From: Antitrichia curtipendula
Lineage: Eukaryota; Streptophyta; Bryopsida; Hypnales; Leucodontaceae
Length of the DNA stretch: 64,000 nt
Direction: 5' to 3'
Assembly (NCBI GenBank): GCA_951230915.1
Contig: OX579638.1
Span: 3,800,696-3,864,695, forward strand
Each line of letters starts with the position of its first letter. Within the stretch, counting starts at the first letter, position 1. Below, piece by piece: positions 27,324 through 39,850 of this stretch. A model generated the notes under the pieces. That model ran no database searches, was not told the origin of the DNA, and saw nothing but the letters and a program-made list of their open reading frames with translations. The translations under genes and the position numbers were made by a program.

Positions 27324-27903
27324 TTAACCACTAAAGCCCCAAGGGTGTTTTCTGTCAAAAAACACTCAAAATTGCCACTTCTGCTACATTCACACAAGAA
27401 AACCAAAAATAATAATAATTTTAGAATCTAGCCATAGGATCTTTTACTTAACTTGTCTGAAATCATGTAGTAAAAAATTCATCAAATTTCACCATACGGA
27501 TTGGAAGATATTACCATTCAAAGTTGGCCAAAAAAAATTCAAGAAGATGTTTAGATTGCCCCAAAACAAGATTGTCCATAACTTTCTCATCCTTAATCCA
27601 AATAGAATGAATCAAAGCTTTACATGTAGAAAAAAAACATAAATTTTAGGAAAATAAAATTTTAAAAAATTATTTTGATTTTATGTGATTTTTTTGTACT
27701 GCTTTTTGACCTCCATTTTTGGCTTAATGTGCCATAACGTTTGCTCCCGGGCACTAATTGAAACAAAAATGATATATCCACAAAGCTCTCAACAAACTAC
27801 ACAACCTAAAAAATTTCAAAAAAAATCACTACAAATTGAGATAATAGGAACCTTCCCAAACTCAAATTGTCCCCCAAGGGAACAAATGGTCTTTTAGGGA
27901 ACT
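27324..27903 (-). mobile_element. related TTAA-type element, ~575 bp, degraded
   Basis: The left edge TTAACCACTAAAG and the right edge GGTCTTTTAGGGAAC resemble the two ends of the TTAA family. The interior keeps a short matching block (AATGAATCAAAGCTTTACATG). It interrupts a dispersed repeat: 27264-27320 and 27905-28060 match 37080-37130 and 37404-37560, which lack this insertion. Confidence 0.45.
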
Positions 27904-28130
27904 ACATAAAAACTTGAAAATTCAATAATTTTTTTGCCATGAATTGGAACACCACAAAACAAAGTCTATGAACCCCTCTTTGCCAAGGGCTTTTTGACAA
28001 TACCAAGCACACAATTATGGTCTAGGAGATCTCAATTTAACAAAAACAAAAAAATAGACTGACAAACACTCAAACAAAAAAAAATCCTAATTTAATTAAT
28101 GGTTATTTTACTATCTTGGCTAATCTTTAA

Positions 28131-28281
28131 CACTAGTAGAAGGGTAGTCTTTGGACACTATAGAATAGTATCAAAGTGGTTTCTAAAGCCCACATTGGCA
28201 CAAGTTAGTGCCCATATGGGCTTTAGACACCATCCCCTAGCTTTATTCTTTGGTGCCCAAAGACCACACTTTCTACTAGTG
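28131..28281. mobile_element. 151-bp CACTA-type MITE
   Basis: Inverted ends are CACTAGTAGAAGGGTAGTCTTTGG on the left (first 11 bases plus GTCTTTGG conserved) and the complement of CACTAGTAGAAAGTGTGG on the right. Flanking triplets are TAA and CAA, an imperfect 3-bp duplication. It also has an inner inverted block (AAAGCCCA / TGGGCTTT). CACTAGTAGAA is a common CACTA-MITE terminus in plants. Confidence 0.7.
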
Positions 28282-29935
28282 CAATACTAGATCAGAAGTT
28301 GTTGACAATGCATATTTGAACTTGAAACCATTAATTTCGTGGAAATAGTTAAAAACTAAATCATTCAAAATTCTAAGGTAGAATCAAGACAAGTTAATTG
28401 TAACAATGTGATTGTTAGCCTTTTTAATCATAGACTAAGCTAGCCTAAACTTTTGTTTGTCATTTGATGAGACAATTTTTCTCTAGGGATTAAAGTTACA
28501 GTGTATTTGCAATATATTATTGTACATAATTAAAATCTTCATTCATAATTGCAAATACATATAGTAGTATGCATCATTGTTTCAAAGCAGTAGAATGAAT
28601 AAAATATTTGAACTTAAAGTTAATGACACGAAGTCCTTACTATAGCAAAGCATTTTGATTTAGGAATTTGATCTTTTTGCATATCACTGCAACTCATATT
28701 TGTTTAGTATCAATAGAAAAAAAACTACACAAACTGAATACCATTTCAATTACATAGGAATCTTTTACATCTAGAGCTACAGAAAGATTATTGTTTCTTT
28801 CATGTTGAAATACAAAGATTATACATGAAATATTATAGTTCTAAAAGAGGGTACTATAATTGAGCTTGTAAAACAATATCTAAAGAAAATAATAGATACA
28901 TTGATATACTATAAAGTAAATTTATGTATAGAATGTCTTGGCATTACTTCTAAGAAAATACTTTGGTTTTAATTCCTAAAATCCCTTTGTTTTTTTAGCA
29001 ACAATATACAATCTTTTACTACTCAGATAGTTTATTTTTGCAAAAGAAAATAGCCTACGAACTTTAAAAGATAATTGTACAATCATAACCTATAAACGTA
29101 CATTCCTAAGTCTATAAGATTTATGAGAATATGAAATTTATAGATTTCTAATTTGTTTGTTCTTCAATCTCTTGCAACTAAGTTTTTAACACTAAAATTT
29201 ATGAAAATAAAATACCATTATTTTTGAGGAAATTGGAAAGCACATGTAAATCAAGTTTGTCATATATGACTTAGTTCTCAAATTTCATTATTAAAGTTTA
29301 AATGCTCCCAATAAAAGCACAAATTTTATTTTTTATGTGATCAAATTAAACATGAAACTCAACACAACTTCATTTGGTTTAAATTTTGAATTTTATGGTT
29401 AGTTTTAATCAATCTTATTCTTTTGATCACATGATGAATTAGAAAGGGTCAAATGCCTTTGAAAGACTTAGAATTGAATGTTCATTTGAATTTGCAATGT
29501 TGCAACTAATCTAATGAAATATATTAAAATTTGTTTCTCATGCAAATTTCAAAGTTAAAACGAACTCGCCATTGACATCCAACCTTTACATTTCTTATTC
29601 TATACCTCTAATGTTTAAACTGATTAAAACAATGAGTTTGTAGGCTTGCAAATAATCTCAAATGGTATAATAAAACTCCATTGATCATCAATTATGTTTC
29701 CTTAGAAGAGGTCAAAAGAAGAACACAACGCTAATGTTCAAGATTGACTTGAAGGCATTGCAATTGTCAAGATTGATTATGTCATGCTTTTGAATACTCC
29801 CTCTCTCTCAAAATAAGACTAGTGTTTGCTTTGTAAAATACAAAGGAAGCATTGGTTTTATTTTAAAATATAGAAAGTATATACTGATGGATACACTATA
29901 CAGTGCATGATCCTACTTTAGCATCATTCTTTTTC
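28282..29935. other. AT-rich intergenic DNA, nothing recognised
   Basis: No conserved ORF, RNA gene or element boundary seen in this strongly AT-rich stretch. Confidence 0.5.
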
Positions 29936-30700
29936 TTAGATCAAGATAGATGTGATAGATTTGATATAATTATGTACACACACTGTCAAGATTGGAGAGT
30001 TTGAGAGAATTTTGATCTTGTTGCCATCGACTTGTACACCAATAAAAAATTTATATTTGAAGACTAGGAAAGTTATGTATGGAAAGACCCAAAAGTGGTC
30101 TAAGTTGCCATGTAGATACCCTTGTATATCTATTCCTGAAAGCACCCCCGCGGTAAGACACCAATAAACCTTAACACAACCAATGGGTGGGCCCACGTTA
30201 AGGTATTGCCCTATGACAAATAATGGTTGGCCACTTCAGAACTTGGGGAGGGCATTCTCAAATGGAGGGGCTTGCATGGAATTCACCATGAATCTCACTC
30301 TTAATACGGATGCATTGTGTGAACACAGATCATACATTTGGTGTGTCCCAACAGCAATATTGAAGCCGAGCTCGTCAACAACCATGTTAAATCCCCATTT
30401 GGCGCCACCACCATAGGGATGCCCTTGGTATCTAAATGTTACCATTTTCTAATTCTTCAGTTAGTGCATGGCCACCGTCACACAATCATAGTCTAACATT
30501 CTTCAAATGTGGATGAAAAGCCCTATGGGCCCTTCACAATATTTTCTTGACATTCGATCCTAGCGTGTCAAGGAACAACCTTCAAAATCACTATTCATCG
30601 TAGCTTTAGTTGCTTCAAGAAAGGCAACCCATTCTTGATCACCCCCTCCCATTATGGCAGCCTAGGATGGTGTAATTCCATGCATGAGGTGATTAATAAT
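29936..30700 (-). pseudogene. decayed coding sequence of unknown family
   Basis: Minus-strand translation from about 30690 gives protein-like sequence interrupted by stops. Segments include GGGDQEWVAFLEATKATM, then GHPYGGGAKWGFNMVVDELG, then MQAPPFENALPKF, and after another stop GPPIGCVKVYWCL. Adjacent open segments largely share a frame, so it looks like one old coding region (possibly gag or another transposon protein) rather than chance ORFs. I cannot name the family. Confidence 0.35.
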
Positions 30701-32739
30701 AATTAACAATGGCACAATTATTGGTGCAATTGTGGTGCATTATGATTGTCTATAAGACTTGGTAGATTTAGCAAGTAGTTATTGGTTTAAAATAGGAAGG
30801 TCTACATGACCAATATGGGTGGAACATAATATTCGGCTAAAAAATTGATAGTAATTATGTTTTGAGAAATAAAAATCTGAAAAATTATGGAAACCTTATG
30901 AACTCTATTTCTGCTATGAAAAAATTTTCTCACTAAAGAAATTGGCCTTACATATATGTGTATCTATTTAAGTAGTCAGAAATGGTTTGCCTCCCTTATC
31001 CTTTATTCTTCTTGATGAGTGATCATTTGGCTATTTATAGGGGTGTGTTTGGTAAGCAATGGAGAAGGACAAAGAAATTGAGGGCCCTTCAAAATTAGAT
31101 GGAAAATTTGAGCATGCCAAGTTGGACGTGTAATAGGTGCCCATGCTCTTATAAATTTTATCATGTGCAGCTTCTTACACCAGAAATTAATGGGAAAAGT
31201 GCAGGGGGACAGGATCACATGGGAAGCCTTCAACTGAAACTGATCCCAAAAGGCCCAAGGGAGGCGGTGGGGGACATGGCCAAGCCATGTGACCATGCCC
31301 CCTTATTACACACCCTTCATGTCCTCTGGGCCACACAAATTGTTACCCACACTATTCATCAGTACTATTCCTGCCATAGCCAATTCAAAACCATTCCAAC
31401 TTGTAGTTACAACAACTTGCTTTTCACACAACATAGGGCCTGGATCCTTTCCCAAAATCATAAAACCATCCAAAAAAAATCATTGTTCCAAAAAAAAAAG
31501 TCATAAAAATCATAAAATTCCATCTCTCTTTCTCTTTGTCCAGACTTTTGGGCTTGACTGTTTTGTACCTTTTGTTTTTGCAATGGATTTCCATTTGTTT
31601 TAAATAATTATAAAATCATAAAAACCCTACAGTAGTTCAACTAAGTCAACAAATAGCTTTCGAAGAAAGAAAAGATTAAGAATGATGAACTACCCATTTG
31701 GACACTGAAATCTAATTTCCGTTTCATGTGTTTCAAAAACAAAACAACCCACCCACCCTCATTCCCCACAGTTTCTGAATAGATTGTCCCAAACTCAAAA
31801 GGAAAAAACAAAACAAAACTTATTAATAAAGCAGCCAATTGATTAGCACGACGGGCATGGGTCCCTGTGTTACATCAGCTAAAACAGTGCCCTGATAAAT
31901 GAATCGTGTCTATAATTACCCCCCCAAGGGGCTGCCAAATCCTCCGGGTGGCCCCTCTACCCAAGGGGCTACAAAAGGCCCCCCAAAAGGGACCCTATCA
32001 GAGAGTATTTTAATTTTCCTATTTTGGGGTTTGCACATGGAAGTTTCAGATTTTTCCCACTTCCGGCGTAATAAAAAGACTTGAATTGATCCGATTGGGG
32101 AACTGTACCTCCCCCAGTTCCCCTCCCTCCAAGTGCCGCGGCAGTAGGGGAAAGGTCCTTTATTTAATTAATAACTGAATGATTTTTCAAAGGGCCCGGG
32201 GCCCAGGGCCAAGGAGGGGGGGGTTCCCCTTTTCACGTGTGATCTGTCTGCCAGAGCCTTTATGAGCCTGTTCTGCCATTGGTCCCTGCTTCACCTTTCA
32301 CGTGAAGACAATCTACACTTTCATGCAACTCTACCGAGGGGTTTACTTTTGATTTGATTCCCACCGATGGTTCCACTCAGCTTTTAAAAGCCTTCTTTTT
32401 TTCTTTTTCTTTTCCTTTTTCCTTTTTTTAAAAAGAATTTATTTATTTATTTATTGTTTTTTAGTGGGGTTACTCGAATGAAGGGAATCGAAGGGATGGT
32501 TTTCTGAGATTTCACCCACGTGACTACAGAGGGGAGGACTGGATCTGGGCCGCTGGCCGTTATTTCTGGGGGCAAAAGGAAAGGGGATCTTCTGGATGCA
32601 ATTAAAAAGATTCTTGGTAATCCCTGGCAGGGATCAGCGCAGTTGCGGCCTACTGCTAAACTTAGATTTGTATATTTTTTAAATTTAGCCTTTTCAATTA
32701 TGCTCCGTACTGGAGTAGTTGAGTAATAAAAAAGTTTGA
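30701..32739. other. mixed-composition intergenic DNA, no gene
   Basis: From about 31 kb GC content rises with CCCC/GGGG blocks (AAGGGGCT, GGGCCCGGGGCCC near 32190) and several CACGTG cores (32225-32520). ORFs of 97-135 residues near 31003-31603 overlap on both strands and show no motif. No element boundaries could be fixed. Confidence 0.4.
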
Positions 32740-33430
32740 GAAACCCCAGACTCCTCAACCGGGTCGGGGTGAGCTGGACCCTCCTAGTCATTCCATGGGT
32801 GCGAGTAAAATAAATCCCCCTGTTATGTGCTTGAATAATTTAACTTGGAGACCTCACATAGCTAATTGGGGACCTCTGATTGCAAATATGAATTCAACAT
32901 AACATTGTTAACCGCGCGACTGCACTCCCTCTGACATGAGGTATAATCCCCCCTTGGATGCTTCGGGGGAAATTTTAGTTATAGTTGAGTACATCCAATT
33001 GGTTTGGAGATTTCTGTAGCTCTGACAAGACCATATCGACGAATGGGGGGGTCCTGATATGGGGGGAGCAAAAGGGATCCCCCCCCCCGCCCCCGCTGAA
33101 GGTTAATAATGTTATGCAAAGTTTTCAAATTTTATCATGCGTAGAAAATAATAAAAATTAGCGTTATCCCAAGGGGCCAGGCGAGGGGGCCAATTTACCC
33201 CTCAACCCCGGGACGGGGTAAGCTGAACTTTGCCTTATCTTCCAGTCAATCTAAGGGTGCATGTAAAATAAAAGACCCCCTATTTTGTGCTTGACTAATT
33301 TATCTTCTACATTCCATCTAATTTGAGGCCTCTAATTGCAAATATGAATTTAGAATTTGCAAAAAAATCATCATGCATAGCAAATTAAAAAATGTGCATT
33401 TTCCTTCAGGGACGAGCAAGGGAATCAGTT
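32740..33430. repeat. dispersed repeat family, tandem partial copies
   Basis: Two head-to-tail partial copies (32740-33180 interrupted by a MITE, and 33180-33420) share ACCGGGTCGGGGTGAGCTG-like starts, CCCCTATTTTGTGCTTGA, TGCAAATATGAATT and ATCATGCRTAG. Further diverged pieces form the foldback at 33430-33900 and the segment at 55743-55900. Confidence 0.6.
32898..33116. mobile_element. MITE of the CATAACATTGTTAA family, copy A
   Basis: Starts CATAACATTGTTAACC and ends GGTTAATAATGTTATG. It interrupts the surrounding repeat between identical CAA triplets (32895-32897 and 33117-33119); a paralogue reads through this site at 55840. Contains G and C homopolymers near 33044 and 33081. It shares most of its 219 bp with copy B at 40623-40850. 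Confidence 0.75.
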
Positions 33431-33900
33431 TACCTAGGCCTAGAAGGATTGACCTTTTATTTCCCCAGTCAAGGAAAAATGTAAAAACTGACCCCTATTT
33501 TGTTCCACATAAAGTTTGCATTTCTTCACATCTCTTTCAGCTAATTTAAGGACTTTAGTTCAAAATATAAATTCAAAATTTGTAAATTTCATCAAGGTGG
33601 AAAATAAGAAGTTTAATTGTTTTCTCAAAGGATAAACTATGCGGCAATAAGGTGGTCAATCCTCCCAAGGCCTTTTTGAAGGACTAGGGAAGATTGATTT
33701 CCTCGCTCTCATGCGGTTTACTCCTAGAAAAATAATTAAACTTCTTATTTTCTACCCACGATGAAATTTGCAAATTTTGAATTCATATTTGGAATTAGAG
33801 GCTGGAAATTAGAAAGGAAAGGTGAAGAATTGCAAAATTAATCAAGCACAAAATAGGGACAATTTTTTATATTTATCCTTGGTTAGGAAAATGAAGGGGA
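33430..33900. repeat. large foldback made of the same dispersed repeat
   Basis: Arms of about 200 bp face each other around 33680. AAAATAAGAAGTTTAATT near 33600 pairs with AATTAAACTTCTTATTTT near 33736, and the flanking TTGCAAATTTTGAATT and CCCCTATTTTGT motifs also recur in inverted order. Confidence 0.6.
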
Positions 33901-34939
33901 CAATTTATCCGTACCCCTCTTTTGAGGCTGGCATTATTTTAGACATCTGGTCCTCTCCTATATATTTACCAAAATATAATACCTTCTAAAGGAGGGGAAG
34001 GACCATAATTGGTAGAATCTCTAAAGGACTAAAGGTAGTCTTGGTTTCTATAATTATAAAGATGTATGATAAAAATGCAATTTAGAAGAAGAATTTAATG
34101 ATGACTCTTAAACAATAGTTTTAAATTTGATCTATAGATTTTATCCACACGATTTAACTAACTAGTACACAAACCAATATTGGAAGCCATAATATTAAAA
34201 AAATCCTTCTGAAATGAATTGCAGATTGAATATTTGTGATTTAAAAAATAAATCTTTTATATTCAAAATGTTAGGTCCTACTCATATGATTTTTGAAGAT
34301 GCTCATTTTACCTTTTTATTATGTCATTTATGAAGGGACATTTTTAGAATTGAAAATTTTATTTTTTGAGGCCAAACTTACTAGTATAGAATATTTTTTA
34401 ATTGTAGAATATTTGCAAAGCAAAGTCTTTAGAATCTAAACCATACAAATGTTAAAGAATTGACACAAGAATCTTCTTTTTTTAAAGTAATAGATGAACA
34501 AATGCATTTTGGAATGCTTTAGATGTGTTTGCATTCATTTGTTTTTCAAAATTTGAACACTTGGTCCTTTAGGGGTCAAAATGCTTCATAGAGCTTTTAT
34601 TATAGTGGGAAAAATCTATAATTTTTTGCATGAAATTTTTATCTCATAGTAAAAGTGGAATCTATGATTCACTAGTAATCAAAAAGTCAGTAGTACAAAT
34701 GTACAATAGTAGTTAACATTGTTTATAAATGCACTACAACATAGGTTTTGGAAATTTTTACTCAGTTAATCCATCCCTTTTTTGACACAAACAAAAGAAT
34801 ACTTTTACTACAAGGAGAAAAAATACTATGGCCCAATCGCTTTGCGGCTTGGCCAGGCAGCAACACAAATGTTAGTGTAAATAAGAATGGCAAACTAGTA
34901 ACAATAGGTGCCCCCATGGTGTAGCATAAGGCGCACTAC

Positions 34940-35320
34940 AATAGTGCAAAAATCTAAGGTGGTTGAAACACGTTGCCGGCCTAAGGCCTTGAGACCATCT
35001 ATCGTAGTTTACCATCCACAATCTTTTTACACCAATACTTCACAAAATGACCTCTAAAACTAACAACCCTATCAATCTACTTCAAAGTAGTGTTGCATAC
35101 TCTATTCCACTTTATGCGTCCATAATGCACTAGTCCGAGCTAGATGCATTGCAGTTACTTCTCTAGGTGCTACTTGACGTCGTTAAACACCGCATCATTC
35201 CGTTCAATCCACAAGATCCAAAGGATGGCCATACAAAGTCCCTCCCAAATGCTACCAAACTCTACCAAACTTGTGAGGGATTCTCTCAAAGAAAAACTTT
35301 TGTTCTAATATGAGGGGCTG
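34940..35320 (-). pseudogene. LINE ORF2 C-terminal relic
   Basis: On the minus strand a frame near 35300-35170 reads FGSIWEGLCMAILWILWIER followed by NDAVFNDVK, then stops. This is the hydrophobic WI-WIERN motif that follows the zf-RVT domain in plant LINEs; the full-length LINE here has VIWIAWLDRNAICF at the equivalent place. Several in-frame stops follow, so it is long dead. Confidence 0.65.
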
Positions 35321-35754
35321 CCACATTAATCCATATTTTGATCATGAAGCCAAATAGTTGATTATTATTATTTATTTTAGAACAACAAGGACCCTTTCTT
35401 TAAGGTGCAAGGAAGCTATAATAAGGAACAAAAACTAATCATGATGCAAGATACAAAGGGTGAGATTGGAGGTCAAATTAGGAATTAATTTCTAATGGGT
35501 AGGCATGGTTTTCACTCGAATGAAAGATACTTTCAATGCACCAAACTATGAAGAATTCAATATTGATACCAAGGTTATATCTATCATTATTTTATCATTT
35601 GATAAAATGTAACTTGAAAGAATAAACTACTCGTTTATAAAATATTTTAAAGTAAAAATATATATGATATGTGAGTGCCCAAGGCACAAATAACATTTTA
35701 TATGTGGTCCCCCAATCACATGCACTTGCCGGGGGAAAAAATCACATGCACATA

Positions 35755-35945
35755 ACAATTTTATACTAGGCCATAGCTTTTGACTCACATTTCCATATGT
35801 CATGAAATTTAGTGCATATCAAAGATATTCCTTGTCTCCACCTTCTATTCCAATGTTAGTCTAAAATATGCAAATCTCCAATCACATGCACATGTCCCAA
35901 ATTTCTATGTTGCCAAAAAACACATGATGGTCCTTTAGGGGTTAA
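35755..35945 (-). mobile_element. terminal fragment of the TTAA-flanked repeat family
   Basis: Minus-strand sequence starts TTAACCCCTAAAGGACC at 35945 and aligns by eye with the first ~190 bp of copy 2, including ATTTTATGACAT-TGGAAAT and AGTCAAAAG-TATGGCCTA blocks. Internal and distal parts are absent. Confidence 0.6.
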
Positions 35946-37060
35946 TAGTGACAATTTGACAAAAATGGTATGGCTAAGGATATTTTGGATGGAAAAAATA
36001 GTAAATACTTCACAAATTTTCACATTGTTTATCGTTGCTATGCATACTTTGAGGTCTTTTTAACTTTAATTGCTAATTTTTTTTTAAAATTTTGTGTAAA
36101 AATTAGAACAATGATAATTTTTCACACAACTTATAGAGGTTTTTGACATTGTTAAACATCATATAGTTCCTTGTAATATATAAATATAAGATTAAAATTA
36201 AAATTTGTAAAGACCCTACCAACCTAAAAGGTCTAATGGATGACTCATTGTTAACTACATAAACAAAGAATGCACCTATTGGTTCATAAATTGGAAGATT
36301 TTGGTGACTACCTTAGTCATGGAGGGTGCATCTTTCTAAGGTTAATTCAGAAATTGTGATTAGTTGAATAGGCATTTAAGACATTTTTGTTAATCCCCCT
36401 TTTCGAGAATGCAAAAAGGAGCCCTTGTCTCATTGAAAAATAATGTTATTATCATGTCCTAGCCAAATTCCAGAAAGATCAACAAAATGATTGACAAATA
36501 ACGATAAAAATGAGATATTTTCCCCAATACAATCACCCCCGTTTTCCAAGGCCAAGAGAGAGAGAGTCATGGACGACCAACGTCCACGTGTCATCGTCTG
36601 AAGAACCGCCTCCACCAGCGTCTTTATTCACGTGGGTGTACAGTGTACCCGGTTCCTCGTCTCCACTTCAGAGCCACCAGTCCAGGACCCAGTTATTTCT
36701 TTTTCTTTTTTTAAGTTTTTTTTCTTTTTCTTTTATCTAGATAGCACAGTCCGGCCAGTCGTAGATATTCTATTATCAAAAGAACCCAGCAATTAATTAG
36801 CGTAGCCTACATTTAACTTAACCGAGGTGGCTTATAATAACATTCCCTTTTGGATTTGTGTGCAAGGACTATAAAAAGTCCTTTTTACTATTGATACATC
36901 ATTGCGTGAAGAAATTGAATTGAGGGTGAATTTTGACTTCACTACCCTCCCTTTCGGCCGTTTGGGCCTTTGGGGACACTTTGTTAAAGAGGACGGATTT
37001 TTGGGAAGTTGGACTTGGGCCTTTTTTGAGGGTCACAAATTAGGCCTTTTCATGCATCTA
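35946..37060. other. intergenic DNA, no gene recognised
   Basis: Mostly AT-rich. A GC-richer patch at 36530-36700 carries a GA repeat and two CACGTG/CACGTGG cores but no convincing ORF; it could be an old promoter fragment. Confidence 0.4.
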
Positions 37061-37139
37061 TTTCAATGCAACTGGCTACTGTGCCCTGTGCCCGTTGCCA
37101 CAGCTAAAAGAAATTTAAAAGTAATTCTCTAGTTCATAA

Positions 37140-37393
37140 TTTTTTTTTATTTTTTTATTTTTTTTATTTTTTTATTTTTTGACATGGACAATTTCCATTA
37201 ATCACGGAAACAGAACAATGAACCAGCAGGCACAGCCCACGGCGAAATTTTTTCCTTTTCTACAACTTTCACACACAAGAGCCCTTCGCTATAACTATTT
37301 TCGAGTGTGTGTCTATATATATTTTTTAAAACGATCAGAACCAAACCGCGCAGCAACCACCAAACAGAAACTCAAAGCCAGAGCCCGAGCAGA
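37140..37393 (-). mobile_element. 5'-truncated LINE insertion
   Basis: A T8A-type tract at the left is the 3' poly(A)-like tail of a minus-strand insertion. The next ~60 bp (GACATGGACAATTTCCATT, GGCGAAATTTTT) match the 3' UTR of the full-length LINE at 48266-48340. Direct repeats AGTTCATAA at 37131-37139 and 37394-37402 are target duplications. Only ~250 bp of 3' UTR remains, as expected for abortive target-primed reverse transcription. Confidence 0.75.
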
Positions 37394-37888
37394 AGTTCAT
37401 AAAAAATTTGAAATTCAATACCGTCTTGGCCATGAGTTGGAATTTGGAATGTCTTGAAACAAATTGCACCCCTTCTTGATGAGGGCTTTCTGACGGTACG
37501 AAGAACGCGACCAGGAGACCCATGGTCTAATAGATCTCACTGCAATAAACCAAATGACAAATAACCTAACTTAAGGTATGGATTGATTTGGCAAGGTGGG
37601 TCTATTTACACAAAAATGAAAATCAAGGTGATCCTTGTTTTTTTTAATATTTTTTAAATTTTTATTTAGTGATTTAAATTGATGTCAAATAGCTTTAAGG
37701 CCCAACAATTGGTAAGTTTACATTTGTTGTTATGAGTGATGTTTATAAGACTTCAGCAAGAGCAATGAATTTGGATTTATTAATAGACTACATTCATTAC
37801 TTGCTAACAATATTCCTATAACATTGTTAGGTAGATCAACCTATAATTACCTAGATTTGTTATCCAAGTATTTTAGAGAAGCTATTTG

Positions 37889-38820
37889 TTAACCCCTAAA
37901 GTACCAAACACTATTTTTAGGCAACATAGCGAATTTAAATAGCTCACTATGAATGGAATTTTTATGTTTTTTATTTGAAATTTTTATACAACATGTGCCC
38001 GAGGAATAGCTATAAGGCCCAACAATTTTCATAAGTTTTGACTACATGGTTACAAAATTATTGTATGATATGTAATTTTCATTGCTCAATGGGCAATTCA
38101 AAAAATTCTTTAAAAAACACTTCCAAAGAAATAAAAATTTAAAATTGGTTATCTATATTTAGATATATAGAGAAAGCTTTGAATCATTCCATTTTTTTTA
38201 ATTATATGAAAGTTATGAGGAGTTTCAGCTTGCAGGTAGTTATGGGTTTTCAATTCTAAAATAAACTTTGAAGTACTTCATTGAAGCCATCTTCAGTAGA
38301 ATTGAAAAATAAATAAAAATGTTGGATGTAGATTTTTTATTGCAACATTACAACCATTGAAATTGGCATTTTTCAATTCCATAACTAAATTCTTGACAAT
38401 TTAGTATTTTTAATCATTATCTACTTCTTTCTACTTATTAATTTTTTTCTATATGTTGTACAATTCTAAACGATCTAAACTATTTTCCAATCATGTAGGC
38501 AACTAGCCCTGAAGAATGAATTCAAAGAATAACTACCATTTTGGAAATTTTTTCATACAAGTTTGACCTTGTGAAGTAAAGCTGCCCGTTTTTTGTAGTG
38601 ACAAAAGAAGGATTTTTGTCAATTCAAACGCTAATATCTTGCAATCCACATGGTGGAAATTTTTGAATTTTTTTCTACATCTTCTCAAACCAGAACACTA
38701 CAAAATCCTACTATTACATGTATTCAAAAATGTTTTTTTCAAAAATTTGGTACTTGTACTAGAAATAGTAGTTTTGGAACATTTTGAATGAAAATATAGT
38801 CAAAAATCTTTAGGGGGTCA
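37889..38820 (+). mobile_element. TTAA-flanked ~930-bp repeat, copy 4
   Basis: Starts TTAACCCCTAAAGTACCAAAC and ends CTTTAGGGGGTCA, where the right TTAA has decayed. The interior is collinear with copies 1-3. Non-coding. Confidence 0.7.
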
Positions 38821-39844
38821 TGCATCGATATCTTTCAGAGATTGAAAAGTTTGAGAGAATCCATTTGCAAGTAGAATGGAGGCATTATGAGAAAAAATGA
38901 TTTAAAAATAAAATAAAAATTGTTGGGACTAAATTGGTGAAGTTTGGTTAGACCCATGCTAAACACCCATTGATGTGTCCCCTTCCCCCAAGTGCATTGT
39001 TGTGATTTCGAAGGGTTGCTATGATTGTGGTAATGGATGGGTGACTAATGCAAATGGGAAGGCTTTGTAAATGTTGGAATTGGATGACTAGCAACATTAA
39101 CTTAAATAATTAGCCTAAACCACTGTCCCTTAGAGTTTGAGATAATTGCTCCCTAAATCCTCGGAAGTAAATTTAGTTTAATTTGTAAGAGTGATTGATG
39201 GTTGGCTAGAAAGTTGAAAAAAATCATTGGCTAAACATGAAGTTGCAATGGTGAAGGCTCCCACTTTCTAAGGGAGAAAAAGGCCCTCAATGTTGGGTAA
39301 AAATGTTGTATCGAGTGCAATCATACTTTCAATATTTGAATGTTTTGTGACTTGTAATATTCAATACTTACAATATTCAACACATTATTTCCACCCGTAA
39401 AACTAAGAACAAACAAATCATTTAAAATTTCAATTGGACATCATTTAAGTGCATCTCCAAATGTAACTACGGCTACAGTGGGTCTTATTTACTTTTGTAT
39501 AATTATATATATTGTAAGTCACAAAGTTATATATTAATACTGACTTTGTATATTAATTCCCGTAAGATGTTTACATCTTATGGGTATATAGTAGGTCACA
39601 AAATTTTGAAATTGTAAAGTTTTTTCTCATATCTTAAGTAGTTTCTTTAGTGTCATATGCATTATCTTTAGTTTAATTTAAGTCTCATGTGTCAAAATGT
39701 TTTAACCCTTAAAAACCAAGTGGTCGTTGAATGACCAATTGAAAATATAAAATCAATTTTGAACCAATCTTTTTGAAATTTTGATGCAAGGTGTGATTAT
39801 AAATTGCTTTGTCATGAATATAATTATCTCCTTAACGCAACAAT
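38821..39844. other. AT-rich intergenic DNA
   Basis: Part of 39170-39320 resembles the CATAAC-family MITE interior (TTGGCTAGAAAG, CTCCCACTTTCTAAGG), so a degraded copy is likely, but edges cannot be fixed. Nothing else recognised. Confidence 0.4.
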
Positions 39845-39850
39845 GCTAGC

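Noticed and set aside
37140..37393. SINE
   Set aside because: No tRNA-like A or B box at the 5' end; sequence along its length resembles the LINE 3' UTR, so truncation is the better explanation.
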